This document shows, piece after piece, positions 41,685 to 49,918 of a stretch of DNA of 64,000 nt (positions within the stretch are counted from its first letter, which is position 1; every line of letters starts with the position of its first letter). The stretch lies in assembly GCA_965205915.1 (NCBI GenBank), contig OZ242191.1, forward strand, positions 1,364,001-1,428,000, written 5' to 3'. Source of the DNA: VXMO01 sp965205915. Its GTDB lineage: Bacteria > Chloroflexota > Dehalococcoidia > UBA6926. The notes under the pieces were generated by a model. It did not search any database and was not told the DNA's origin. It saw only the letters and a program-made list of their open reading frames with translations. The position numbers and the translations under genes are program-made.

Positions 41685-41818
41685 TCACGCCCGTACGCGG
41701 AAGACCAACCGTGGTAGCCTCCAACGTCTGCGCGAACCGGTTTTCCCAACTCTGGTGCGCCAATCACGCCGGAACGCGGAAGACCAACCCTGGTAACCTC
41801 CAACGTCTGCGCGAACCG
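41685..41818. repeat. 55-base direct repeat between capsid and connector genes
   Basis: Copies at 41685-41739 and 41764-41818 share TCACGCC, ACGCGGAAGACCAACC, CTCCAACGTCTGCGCGAACC with about 5 mismatches; they are 24 bases apart. The second ends 5 bases from the capsid stop. It fills most of the 195-base intergenic gap. Confidence 0.8.
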
Positions 41819-41823
41819 AGAAA

Positions 41824-42714
41824 TCAATTGCGGACGCCGGTCAGCTTGGCGAGTTTGGCCGTGTTGAACAGGGCCAGGCTCACGTACCACTTGACCCGCG
41901 TTCGCCGCGCGTCCTTGGTCTCCAGGTTGCCGACGGGCTCCACCTGCAGACCGCCCGGCGAAGTCAAACCAACCAGGCTGCCCTCGCCTGCCTGGTACGC
42001 AAAGACCGAGGAGCAGTCCGCGCTCGTGCCGACCGTCTGCGCGTCCGAGATCCAGTCATTCACGCCGATTGCGATGCCGTCGTAGTACTGGACCATCTGG
42101 CCAAACTCATCGCGGTCCGAGACGACGACGCCCGAACCGGAGGTACGCGCAAGCGCATTTAGCTTGCGGCGCGAACGCCGGCTCATCAGGATCATGTCCG
42201 GCTTTCCGCCCTTGACCGCATCGATCAGCTCATCCAGCTTGTCCAGCGTGAGCGATCCGCCGTTCTGCCCCATGGTTAGGGCCTGATCTCCGGTGGCCAG
42301 GATGTTGACGCCGTCGAAGGCGTCGGAATCAGTGTCCGAATCGCCGTTGATGAACGTGTCCTCGAACTTGTGCTGTATCGCGCGGGCCTTCAACTGAACG
42401 ACCGCAGCCTCCAGATCCTGGATGTTCGACCGCGTCGTCGCCAGGTAGTTGTCCACGTCCGCGTCACCGCCCATGATCGAGAGCGTCGCCGTCAACTGTG
42501 AGAACGTCGGCGTGCTTTCCGCCCACGTATCGCCAACGGCATAGAACCCGACTGTGGGAGCTGCCTTCTCGCGGTTATACGTGAGACCGTTTCCGACGAT
42601 CTCGATAAAGGGCAGCGTCTGTAGAACGGGGCTATCCTTAATCACTGTTTCGATGACGCCCTGTAACAGAACGTCGTTCGAGAGCTTGCCTGCTTCCGTC
42701 AAAGTGAGAGCCAT
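41824..42714 (-). CDS. HK97-fold phage major capsid protein
   Basis: A 296-residue capsid protein. The HK97-type layout is visible: N-arm MALTLTEAGKLSNDVLLQGV, then VIKDSPVLQTLPFIEI and EKAAPTVGFYAVGDTW. The A-domain core includes FINGDSDTDSDAFDGVN, LDELIDAVKGGKPDMILMSRR and MVQYYDGIAIGVNDWISD, with a C-terminal TKDARRTRVKWYVSLALFN. No scaffold or protease part is fused to it. Start at 42714 is set by GGAGGTGAATCGG. No portal, terminase or maturation protease lies nearby, so the set looks like a remnant or a domesticated particle locus. Confidence 0.8.
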   Translation of the reverse strand: MALTLTEAGKLSNDVLLQGVIETVIKDSPVLQTLPFIEIVGNGLTYNREKAAPTVGFYAVGDTWAESTPTFSQLTATLSIMGGDADVDNYLATTRSNIQDLEAAVVQLKARAIQHKFEDTFINGDSDTDSDAFDGVNILATGDQALTMGQNGGSLTLDKLDELIDAVKGGKPDMILMSRRSRRKLNALARTSGSGVVVSDRDEFGQMVQYYDGIAIGVNDWISDAQTVGTSADCSSVFAYQAGEGSLVGLTSPGGLQVEPVGNLETKDARRTRVKWYVSLALFNTAKLAKLTGVRN

Positions 42715-42883
42715 CCGATTCACCTCCGCGCTGCGCTGTCCGTGTGGTATCCGATGGCCGCACAATACGAACATGCGTACTCTTCTGGCAAGCTGACATG
42801 TCACACGCGGCGGACCCTCGATCCCCAAAATCCGCTGCGCCCGTGTTGCCGTTCAGACGGTCTCGGAGTACCCTTTCCCCTAT

Positions 42884-44227
42884 ATGCAGGACTTTACGCT
42901 CTTAATAGGTGTGCTTGTTGTGGCCGTCATTGTTGGGGTCGCGGTGGCGGAATGGCGCACGAAGATCATCAGCAATTTCGTGCGCGGACAGGTCGCCCGG
43001 GGCGAGTCTTCCACATCCCCGGCTTCTGATTCAGCCGATGGTGACACCCGCGAGGATGTTCGCGGAGAACAAGAGCAGAACTTCTGGCAGAGCTTTGAAC
43101 GTCAGATTGCATCCGCTGAGCGCCGCGGTGATTCCGCCGCGGCCGAGCGCCTACGTCTCGCTTACGAATCCCACGAAGAGGCGTGGCGCGCGCAACGCGC
43201 CCTCAGAAGCCGCGCGCCGGCGTCCGTTGATGCTGCCTCGCCGACCGCACTGCAAGCGAACCAGCGCAGCGAAGTGCGCATCCTGCTGGAACGGTCCTCT
43301 ATCTTGGAATCACTCTCTGCGCAGGATTGGGTGTTTCGCGGCAACGCATACCTGGCCGTTGGAGAAGACGAACGGGCGACAACCGCGTACAGACAGGCCC
43401 TCCGGGAACTGCCGGAGGACCCGCAGATTCGGTTGCTCTGCGCGGTCTCCCTACAGCGCTCCGGCCAACTGCGCGAATCTCTCCAAATATACGATGCGCT
43501 TGTCGCTTCAGGAGGCGACTCCAATGCCCAGGTGCTAGCCGGACGCGGGAATGTGCTCACGGAGTTGGACAGACTGGAAGATGCGCTTCAAGACTTCGAC
43601 GCCGCTCTCCGCATCAAAGGCCAGGACGGGGAAACGATTTATGATCGCGCGCGAACCCTCTCCGATATGGGCCGCCTTGACGATGCGATCAACGGATATG
43701 AAAACGCCCGCACGTACCTGGCAGACAACCCGGACCTGCATAACGATCTTGGTAACGCCCTTGCCCTCGCCGGTCGGAACGACGAGGCGCTGCGTTCGTT
43801 CGATCAGGCCATCCGTCTCCGCCCGGCATTCGCCCGTGCGTACTACAACCGCGGTGTCACGTACTCGCGCATGGGGAAGTTTGAGGAGGCGGCAGAGTCT
43901 TTCGAACGGTGTTTACGACTCCGCCTCGATATACCGGAAGCGCACTACGGCAGGGGTTTTGCCCTGGCGCGGCTGGATCAGCTCCGGGAAGCCGTCGTCG
44001 CTTTTGATCGGGCCGTCGTCCTGCGTCCCGGCTTTGCCGACGCGCTATTCCATAAGGCCAGAGCGCAGAGCCGTCTTGGACAGACCTCGGACGCGCTGGA
44101 TGCCCTGAGACAGGCTGTGGCAGTATCCCCGGCCCTTCGCGAGCAGGCAAAGGCAGAGACGGACTTCGGCGCGCTGTACTCGGACCCGGACGTCGCGTCG
44201 CGGTTTGAGCAACTCATCGCAAGGTGA
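42884..44227 (+). CDS. membrane-anchored TPR protein
   Basis: A 447-residue protein with one N-terminal transmembrane helix (TLLIGVLVVAVIVGVAVAEW, residues 4-23), a charged linker of about 100 residues and then about seven TPR units (for example AYLAVGEDERATTAYRQALR, YYNRGVTYSRMGKFEEAAES, YGRGFALARLDQLREAVVAF). The C-terminus is soluble. TPRs mediate protein contacts. With the next two genes it forms a plus-strand TPR/membrane group. The gene starts divergent to the capsid gene; whether it is related to it is unknown. Confidence 0.88.
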   Translation: MQDFTLLIGVLVVAVIVGVAVAEWRTKIISNFVRGQVARGESSTSPASDSADGDTREDVRGEQEQNFWQSFERQIASAERRGDSAAAERLRLAYESHEEAWRAQRALRSRAPASVDAASPTALQANQRSEVRILLERSSILESLSAQDWVFRGNAYLAVGEDERATTAYRQALRELPEDPQIRLLCAVSLQRSGQLRESLQIYDALVASGGDSNAQVLAGRGNVLTELDRLEDALQDFDAALRIKGQDGETIYDRARTLSDMGRLDDAINGYENARTYLADNPDLHNDLGNALALAGRNDEALRSFDQAIRLRPAFARAYYNRGVTYSRMGKFEEAAESFERCLRLRLDIPEAHYGRGFALARLDQLREAVVAFDRAVVLRPGFADALFHKARAQSRLGQTSDALDALRQAVAVSPALREQAKAETDFGALYSDPDVASRFEQLIAR

Positions 44228-44303
44228 GCACAACGGGAAATAGCCCTCAGCAGGATATCTACCCACGCCGGCCCACGCCGCCAATTCTCCTTACAGGTGG
44301 ATC

Positions 44304-45026
44304 GTGAATACGTTACGCACACTCCTCAATCCTGAAACCCTGCTCAGTGAGTGGCGGCTGCTCGCTCTGGCCGTCGGCATCGTTCTGATCCTGATTGCTA
44401 CTATCCTCGGCCTCCTGCACCTCTTCGGCGTCATCACCATCCCCTTTGCGACCATCGGCAATGGAATCGTTACCGGTTTCATCCCGATGGTGATCACCCT
44501 CATCGCGTTCGCCGCCCTGATAATCCTCGCGCTCACTCTCCGAAGCCAAACGGAGTTGCGCAACAGGGAGCTGGACCATGAGGCCGCGGTTGCCGAGGCC
44601 GACGCCGTTCAACGACAGGGTGAACTCGTGAACGCGATCAGGCTGCGTTTGTCCGGCGAATTTGGCGATAGCGAGGAGGAGCGGCGCGAACTGGCCGCCG
44701 AACTGTCCACCGCGGCAGAGCGATACCACACGGTTCTCCGTGGATTTATTCGTGCGCGGCCGGAGATCGCCCGCATTGAGCGTGACGCAATCGCGTCCTA
44801 TATGGCGGAGGCGGAGGCCGAATTAAGGCGGCTGCGCGCTGATGGCTCGGACGCCTTTGAAGACATTCCAATCACGTCTCCGTTCGCCCTGCCTAACTCC
44901 CCAACGCCGGACACAGACCCCTTCGCTGATGATGACATCCTGGGGGGCCAGGGCAGAAGTGATGCCGGGGCACAAGGGCCGAATGCCGGGGCACAAAGGC
45001 CGAATGCCGGGAGGAGGGGGAATTGA
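44304..45026 (+). CDS. membrane protein with cytoplasmic coiled coil
   Basis: A 240-residue protein. Two N-terminal transmembrane helices (LLALAVGIVLILIATILGLL and MVITLIAFAALIILALTL) precede a charged helix with heptad-like pattern (AAVAEADAVQRQGELVNAIR ... AELSTAAERYHTVLRGFIRA) and a disordered tail made of AGAQGPN-type repeats. The tail is encoded by a 21-base tandem repeat. The stop overlaps the start of the following TPR gene, so they are cotranslated. Confidence 0.7.
   Translation: MNTLRTLLNPETLLSEWRLLALAVGIVLILIATILGLLHLFGVITIPFATIGNGIVTGFIPMVITLIAFAALIILALTLRSQTELRNRELDHEAAVAEADAVQRQGELVNAIRLRLSGEFGDSEEERRELAAELSTAAERYHTVLRGFIRARPEIARIERDAIASYMAEAEAELRRLRADGSDAFEDIPITSPFALPNSPTPDTDPFADDDILGGQGRSDAGAQGPNAGAQRPNAGRRGN
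44962..45011 (+). repeat. 21-base tandem repeat at the gene junction
   Basis: ATGCCGGGGCACAAGGGCCGA repeats with period 21 at 44962, 44983 and partly 45004. It encodes the C-terminal AGAQGPN tail of one gene and runs into the GGAGG ribosome site of the next. Confidence 0.8.
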
Positions 45027-46786
45027 GCCTGCCGCCCCTGCTCGATCTCCGGGGCACGACCATCGATCTCCTTGAAACGCCACCGGACTGGCCGCATGGC
45101 GATGACTGGATCAATGACGGCATTCTGAAGAGCCGTCTCCCCGACGTCGCCGAACAGATGGGCATTCTGCTCGATCACCTGCTGGAACTTTCAACGGAAG
45201 AAAAGACGACTTCAGACTGGCTGCTGGAAGGACGGGCGTGGGCGAGCACCGGCGAATGGCTCCGCGCGCTTGTCGCCTACGAGTACGCCCTGGATGGCTC
45301 AAATGACCGGCAGGCGCCCGATATCTGGTATCTGCGTGGCCTGACCCTCATGCGCCAACGACAATTCGATGCCGCCGTCGAGTCATTCGACTATGCGCGC
45401 CGCAATCGGCAAATCATCGGAAAAGTCTCCTACGCAAGCGGCATCTCCCTGATGGCGATCGCCAAGCCACTGGATGCCCTCCGAGCGTTTGACCGGGTCG
45501 TTGGAGGCGATCCGGACCAGGTCGATGCCCATTTAGGCCGTGCGGCCGCGCTCGCGGAAATCGGCCGGTTGGAGGAGGCGCTGGAAGCATTCGAAAGAGC
45601 GCTCCGCCTCGGTTCCGTCCGCCCCGCCCGAGTCCTGAACAACCGCGGAAATGCCCTCGTCCGACTGGGCCGAATGGAGCCCGCCTTCGCCAGCTACCGC
45701 CGCGCGCTGGAAATCGAACCGGAACTGATCGAACCCAAGGTCAACGCTGGCAACGTATTCATGCTGGCCGGGCAGCCGCAGGAGGCGCTGGCCGCCTTTC
45801 AGGAGGCGCTGCATTCCCACGAAGACTTGCCGGTGATGCACGCCAACGTGGCCGCGACGCTGACCGAGCTGGAACGGTATGGAGAAGCCATTGAGGCGTG
45901 TGATCGCGCCCTCGCCCTTGAACCGGGCCACACCCGCGCCCTCTCAGCCAAGGGCCGCGCGCTACTTGCCTTGGGCAGACCCGAAGACGCCCTCGTCGCC
46001 CTGCAAGACGCCTTGCTCCGACGGCCTGACCACGTGGAGGCATTAGTCTATCGCGGCCTCGTCCTGAATCAGCTCGACCGACTCGATGACGCGCTCGGAA
46101 CCTTCAACCTCGCGCTTCAATTCGCTGAGCGGCATCCCGATGCTCACCACGGACGCGGAATCGTCCTCTATCGCAAAGACTTGCTCGGCGACTCGCTGCG
46201 AGAGTTTGAGCGGGCAATTGAGATTGAGCCCCGCCACGCGGACGCGGAGAACAGCCGCGGCAACGCGTATATGGAACTGCAGGACTACGCCGCGGCGTTG
46301 GAGTCATACAACCGTGTTCTCTCGCTGCGGCCCGATGACCCCGACGCTCTGAACAATCGCGGCAACGCCCTCGCGCAGATGAGGCGCTCCATGGAGGCCA
46401 TCGATTCCTTCGATTCCGCCCTCCGTATCGCCCCCGATCACGCTGATGCTCTCTACAATCGTGGCGTCGCCTTTGCGGATGTGGGGATGCTCACGCAGGC
46501 GCTGGATTCTCTAAACGCATCTGTCCAGACCCGCCCGGGCGATTCCTCCGAGGCGCTGTTCTGGTACGCCCGTGTGCTTGGCCGACAGGGCCGCGCGGAA
46601 CTGGCGCTGAACGCCCTACGAGCCGCCGTAGCCGCCAACGAAGAAGTCCGCAGCTGGATCTGGGGCCAGGAAGACTTCACCGCCCTGGAAAACGACCCCC
46701 TCTGGGGCCGCCAATACGCGGCGTTGATCAGGGGAAGAGGGGGCGGTGGCGGCACGCAGACAGCGCAACAGGGGAACGACGAGTAG
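45023..46786 (+). CDS. large TPR protein
   Basis: A 587-residue soluble protein built of about 14 TPR units, for example GRAAALAEIGRLEEALEAFE, RGNALVRLGRMEPAFASYRR, NAGNVFMLAGQPQEALAAFQ, KGRALLALGRPEDALVALQ, NRGNALAQMRRSMEAIDSFD. It starts at a TTG (45023) that overlaps the TGA of the previous gene in TTGA, with GGAGG nearby. TPR arrays of this size serve as scaffolds. Adjacent repeats are similar in sequence, a sign of past internal duplication. Probably works with the membrane protein encoded immediately before. Confidence 0.88.
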   Translation: MSLPPLLDLRGTTIDLLETPPDWPHGDDWINDGILKSRLPDVAEQMGILLDHLLELSTEEKTTSDWLLEGRAWASTGEWLRALVAYEYALDGSNDRQAPDIWYLRGLTLMRQRQFDAAVESFDYARRNRQIIGKVSYASGISLMAIAKPLDALRAFDRVVGGDPDQVDAHLGRAAALAEIGRLEEALEAFERALRLGSVRPARVLNNRGNALVRLGRMEPAFASYRRALEIEPELIEPKVNAGNVFMLAGQPQEALAAFQEALHSHEDLPVMHANVAATLTELERYGEAIEACDRALALEPGHTRALSAKGRALLALGRPEDALVALQDALLRRPDHVEALVYRGLVLNQLDRLDDALGTFNLALQFAERHPDAHHGRGIVLYRKDLLGDSLREFERAIEIEPRHADAENSRGNAYMELQDYAAALESYNRVLSLRPDDPDALNNRGNALAQMRRSMEAIDSFDSALRIAPDHADALYNRGVAFADVGMLTQALDSLNASVQTRPGDSSEALFWYARVLGRQGRAELALNALRAAVAANEEVRSWIWGQEDFTALENDPLWGRQYAALIRGRGGGGGTQTAQQGNDE

Positions 46787-46796
46787 CCCTATCCCC

Positions 46797-46845
46797 TCAT
46801 TCCGGCGAAAGCATGCCCCGTACTCCGATACGGGGCCGGAATCCA
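46797..46845. repeat. family A REP element split by a small hairpin
   Basis: TCATTCCGGCGAAAGC (46797-46812) and GCCGGAATCCA (46835-46845) form a family A element. Between them lies ATGCCCCGTACTCCGATACG plus GG, a CCCCGTA...TACGGGG hairpin (46813-46834). It is the only interrupted family A copy seen. Confidence 0.75.
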
Positions 46846-46862
46846 TCGGGAGTCCCCTCACC

Positions 46863-48545
46863 CTAACCCTGCGAGTCCGGATCCTCGTCCGGTTTTGTTG
46901 CGCTAGATGATGGCACGAAGCTCAGCGGCGGGAGCTTTGATCGCAGATAATTAAACAGTACGAAGGCGGCAGACCCCGAAAGTGCGGCGGCGAGCAGTGC
47001 CGCGGCGAAGGTATTGATTCCGAGGCGCAGCCAGATCATGAACGAAAGAAATATCAGCGCATTCATAAGTGCGAAGAAAGGCACAGTTCTGAAGAACTGC
47101 GGGATGCTCTGCCAAGAGGCCATGAAGAGCGCAAACCCAAACAGATATGCCCCAATCAGCACGGAGTAAAGCAGGAAATCGTCGACCCAGTCATCCGGTT
47201 CCAGAGAACTGAACAGAGTGAGGGCCCAGAGCGCCGCGCTTATGGCAGAGGCAGCCAGCAGAGCAAGAATGACGGCCCGGAACTCGCTCTCAGGCGGCTT
47301 CGCGGCCGCGACAGCCGCAAGAATGAGTAGCGTCGGCACGGTAATTATAGAAAAGAAGAACAAAATCGGCGCAAAGAAAGTGAGCACGAACAGGCTGACA
47401 CCAAACATCGCCGGACCCAAGGCTAGCTCAGTGGTTTCTCGCCGTGAATAGAGCTGGGCAACGGAAATCAATGAGAGAGCCAGGGCTAGTGAAGCCGCCC
47501 AATACCCTGGAGTTGCCACAAGGATCGGGAACTTGGCTTCAAAAGAAAGGTCTGTTGGACGGAAATCGTTCACAGCGACTCGCGTCCATTCCCCGTCCGG
47601 CGTCCCCACGGCGACTCCCTGTAACCCCAAGCCGACAATGAGATTGCCGGTTCGTTGGTCATAGGCGATAGCCTGCGGTTCTGTGACGAGAAGCCTGTAG
47701 CCGAATCGTTCGGTATCTAGCCACTGAATCCATCGGTTGGAGCCAGCCGCGAGATAATCAGCCGAATAGACGACCTGCCCGTCACCGTCTGGAGCGATGC
47801 GGACGATGTCGGCCCTATTGATTTCGTACGTGCCCCGCGGCGTCTCGACCCTCTGGCCATCCTGATCCGAATACCTCATCCGCTGCTCTGAGGGCGTCCA
47901 AGTCCATCCACCGTCGTCGCTTTGATAGCCAGAAGCGATGATTGCCCCCTCTTCGGTTGAGATTACGTTCGTAATGCCTTCTTTCGGTTCGGCCACAGAC
48001 GTCGCCACGCTTGCCAGCGCTGTGGCCGCGGTCACCAGCACAACCCATTTGCGGCGCGCGAGCGCCTTATCTGCCGAACTCGCTCGCCAAACGAGGAGGG
48101 TAATAACCAGCGCCAGTGGAATGACGATTGAGTCGGTAGCGTCCTGAGGAGAACCCGGTGTGAGACCAAAGGGGGCGGTAATGGTGGTCAGGATAGCGTC
48201 ATGTACAGGCTCAAAGATGTTGAAGACTAGATAAAGAGCCGGCAGTCCCGCATAGGCGGCCAAGAATGCCCAACGTTGCCAGAGGCTGCTGCGGGCAATT
48301 AGTGAGAGAAGCCATGCCAAAAGCGGCACAGCAAAGATCAGCCAGGCGAGATCACTGAGCTTTCCTGTGACCCATGAGCCGGGCCACACAGATTTCAGAA
48401 GATGGTCATTTACAAGGAGAACTGCCAATGACAGAAGTGTGACAGGGTGGGTGAGGGCGGCTTCGGAGCGGAGGCGATAATCTTTCGTCGGCAGCAAGCG
48501 CCAACCTAGTCCCAAGTTCTTGGAGATTCGGGCGGTACGGAGCAT
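46863..48545 (-). CDS. large membrane protein with propeller-like extracellular region
   Basis: A 560-residue protein. Three or four transmembrane segments occur near the N-terminus (LLSLAVLLVNDHLLKSVWPG, LAWLIFAVPLLAWLLSLIA, WAFLAAYAGLPALYLVF, PLALVITLLVWRAS), then a loop of about 160 residues with beta motifs (ISTEEGAIIASGYQSDDGGW, WTWTPSEQRMRYSD, LVTEPQAIAYDQRTGNL) and about seven further helices. The middle part could be a sialidase-like sensor. No family is recognised. It is convergent with the TPR operon. Confidence 0.65.
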   Translation of the reverse strand: MLRTARISKNLGLGWRLLPTKDYRLRSEAALTHPVTLLSLAVLLVNDHLLKSVWPGSWVTGKLSDLAWLIFAVPLLAWLLSLIARSSLWQRWAFLAAYAGLPALYLVFNIFEPVHDAILTTITAPFGLTPGSPQDATDSIVIPLALVITLLVWRASSADKALARRKWVVLVTAATALASVATSVAEPKEGITNVISTEEGAIIASGYQSDDGGWTWTPSEQRMRYSDQDGQRVETPRGTYEINRADIVRIAPDGDGQVVYSADYLAAGSNRWIQWLDTERFGYRLLVTEPQAIAYDQRTGNLIVGLGLQGVAVGTPDGEWTRVAVNDFRPTDLSFEAKFPILVATPGYWAASLALALSLISVAQLYSRRETTELALGPAMFGVSLFVLTFFAPILFFFSIITVPTLLILAAVAAAKPPESEFRAVILALLAASAISAALWALTLFSSLEPDDWVDDFLLYSVLIGAYLFGFALFMASWQSIPQFFRTVPFFALMNALIFLSFMIWLRLGINTFAAALLAAALSGSAAFVLFNYLRSKLPPLSFVPSSSATKPDEDPDSQG

Positions 48546-48668
48546 GGTTCCCTCACGTTCGCCAGTGTTCTTGCGGCAAGGCTAGGCTTTACGTCACTGA
48601 AGGGCAATACCTAGTAATACGAGGTTGAACCGTCTCAAGCTGGGTCGCGGCGTCTTAGGGTTGACCTA

Positions 48669-48844
48669 CCCCCATCACCCCCTGCGCTGTCGTTGCAGCG
48701 CGAGGGTCAGGGTCACTCCTACAACCGTGCCGAAGACAATGCCCATCCACAGCGGCACTATCGTCATGCCGATAATTAGGCCGATGACGATCCCGAGGAT
48801 GATGCCGACCAGGTTCAGTGACACGTTGGCGCTCCCGGCTGCGC
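48669..48844. repeat. 176-base direct repeat, left copy
   Basis: Matches 49728-49903 base for base with a constant offset of 1059 and about 14 differences (roughly 92 percent identical). It spans the small membrane gene and 20 bases of its leader. Confidence 0.88.
48675..48824 (-). CDS. 49-residue membrane protein, left copy
   Basis: GTG start at 48824 with GGGAG about 8 bases upstream. The peptide is MSLNLVGIILGIVIGLIIGM followed by TIVPLWMGIVFGTVVGVTL and TLALQRQRRG: two hydrophobic helices and a basic end. Its near twin lies at 49734-49883. Function unknown; small proteins with two helices often associate with larger membrane complexes. Confidence 0.55.
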   Translation of the reverse strand: MSLNLVGIILGIVIGLIIGMTIVPLWMGIVFGTVVGVTLTLALQRQRRG

Positions 48845-48904
48845 ACCGGTATTGCCACCAACAAGAGACCACGAGGGATTCCTTCAGTCACCTATACTTA
48901 GCGC

Positions 48905-49696
48905 ATGTCTAACGGAGAATCAGGCGCAAGCTCTCCCCGATCTGGCACGCAGTGGACTAGAGAGGAATTGCTTACGGTTCTCGGCCTCTACTGCCGGATT
49001 TCGTTCGGCCAATACAACTCCCGCAACAAAGATGTCATCCGAGTGGCTGCGGCAATCGGGAGAACCCCCGCTGCCGTCGCGATGAAACTAGGAAACCTTG
49101 CCAGCCTAGACCCCACACTGCGGCAATCCGGGCTAAGGAATGCCTCCAATCCCGATAGGGCAATCTGGGCGGAGATGAATGCAGATTGGGAAACCTTTGT
49201 CGAAGAGTCGTCTGAAGCTCGGCGCGGTTATGGCCTACTGGACGATACCGAACCTGTCGAGTCTGCCGACGGCGAAACGATGCAGGAACGTGTCACGGAG
49301 CGGAAGGGGGTCGTTACACAGCGAGTCGGGCAGGACTTCTTCCGCGATGCCCTCTTGAGTGCCTACAACTACAAGTGTTGCATCTCTGGATTGGCGGTCG
49401 AGCCGCTCCTCATTGCGAGCCATATAGTGCCATGGAGCGCTGATGAGAAGAACCGGCTGAATCCCCACAACGGATTATTGCTGTCTGTCTTGCACGACAA
49501 GGCTTTCGATAAGGGCCTCATAACTCTGGATGGTGATCTGAAAGTTCGGATATCGCGGAGTCACTTGCCGAAAGGCGACAGATTCTTCACGCAGGCCATC
49601 GCCGCCTACGATGGCCACCCCATCGCCGTACCGGAAAAGTTTGGCCCCCACCCTGATTTTCTTGCCTATCACCGCGAGCACGTATTCAAGGACTGA
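48905..49696 (+). CDS. HNH endonuclease-domain protein (HNH_2 type)
   Basis: A 263-residue protein. The N-terminal part (TREELLTVLGLYCRISFGQY, AAIGRTPAAVAMKLGNLASL) resembles a helix-turn-helix of the kind seen in restriction-type HNH proteins. The C-terminal part is a zinc-less HNH_2: CCISGLAVEPLLIASHIVPW, NPHNGLLLSVLHDKAFDKG. SH in ASHIVPW and NGLLL are the catalytic landmarks. Similar proteins are predicted restriction endonucleases. It lies on the plus strand between two direct copies of a small membrane gene, so it probably arrived as cargo. Confidence 0.85.
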   Translation: MSNGESGASSPRSGTQWTREELLTVLGLYCRISFGQYNSRNKDVIRVAAAIGRTPAAVAMKLGNLASLDPTLRQSGLRNASNPDRAIWAEMNADWETFVEESSEARRGYGLLDDTEPVESADGETMQERVTERKGVVTQRVGQDFFRDALLSAYNYKCCISGLAVEPLLIASHIVPWSADEKNRLNPHNGLLLSVLHDKAFDKGLITLDGDLKVRISRSHLPKGDRFFTQAIAAYDGHPIAVPEKFGPHPDFLAYHREHVFKD

Positions 49697-49727
49697 ACTT
49701 TGGCAATCCTATGGGAAAGCCAGTTCC

Positions 49728-49903
49728 CCCCCATCACCCCCTGCGCTGTCGTTGCAGCGCGAGGGTCAAGGTCACTCCAACAACCGTGCCAAAGGCAATT
49801 CCCATCCACAGCGGCACCAGCGTCATGCCGATGATTAGGCCGACGATGATCCCGAGGATGATGCCGACAACTGTCAGTGACACGTTGGCGCTCCCGGCTG
49901 CGC
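49728..49903. repeat. 176-base direct repeat, right copy
   Basis: Second copy of the 48669-48844 repeat, again spanning the small membrane gene and its leader. The pair brackets the HNH gene. Confidence 0.88.
49734..49883 (-). CDS. 49-residue membrane protein, right copy
   Basis: GTG start at 49883. MSLTVVGIILGIIVGLIIGM then TLVPLWMGIAFGTVVGVTL and TLALQRQRRG; differs from the left copy at few residues, most being conservative. Synonymous and conservative changes dominate, which suggests both copies have been under selection rather than decaying. Confidence 0.55.
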   Translation of the reverse strand: MSLTVVGIILGIIVGLIIGMTLVPLWMGIAFGTVVGVTLTLALQRQRRG

Positions 49904-49918
49904 TTCGGACGGGGAAGC

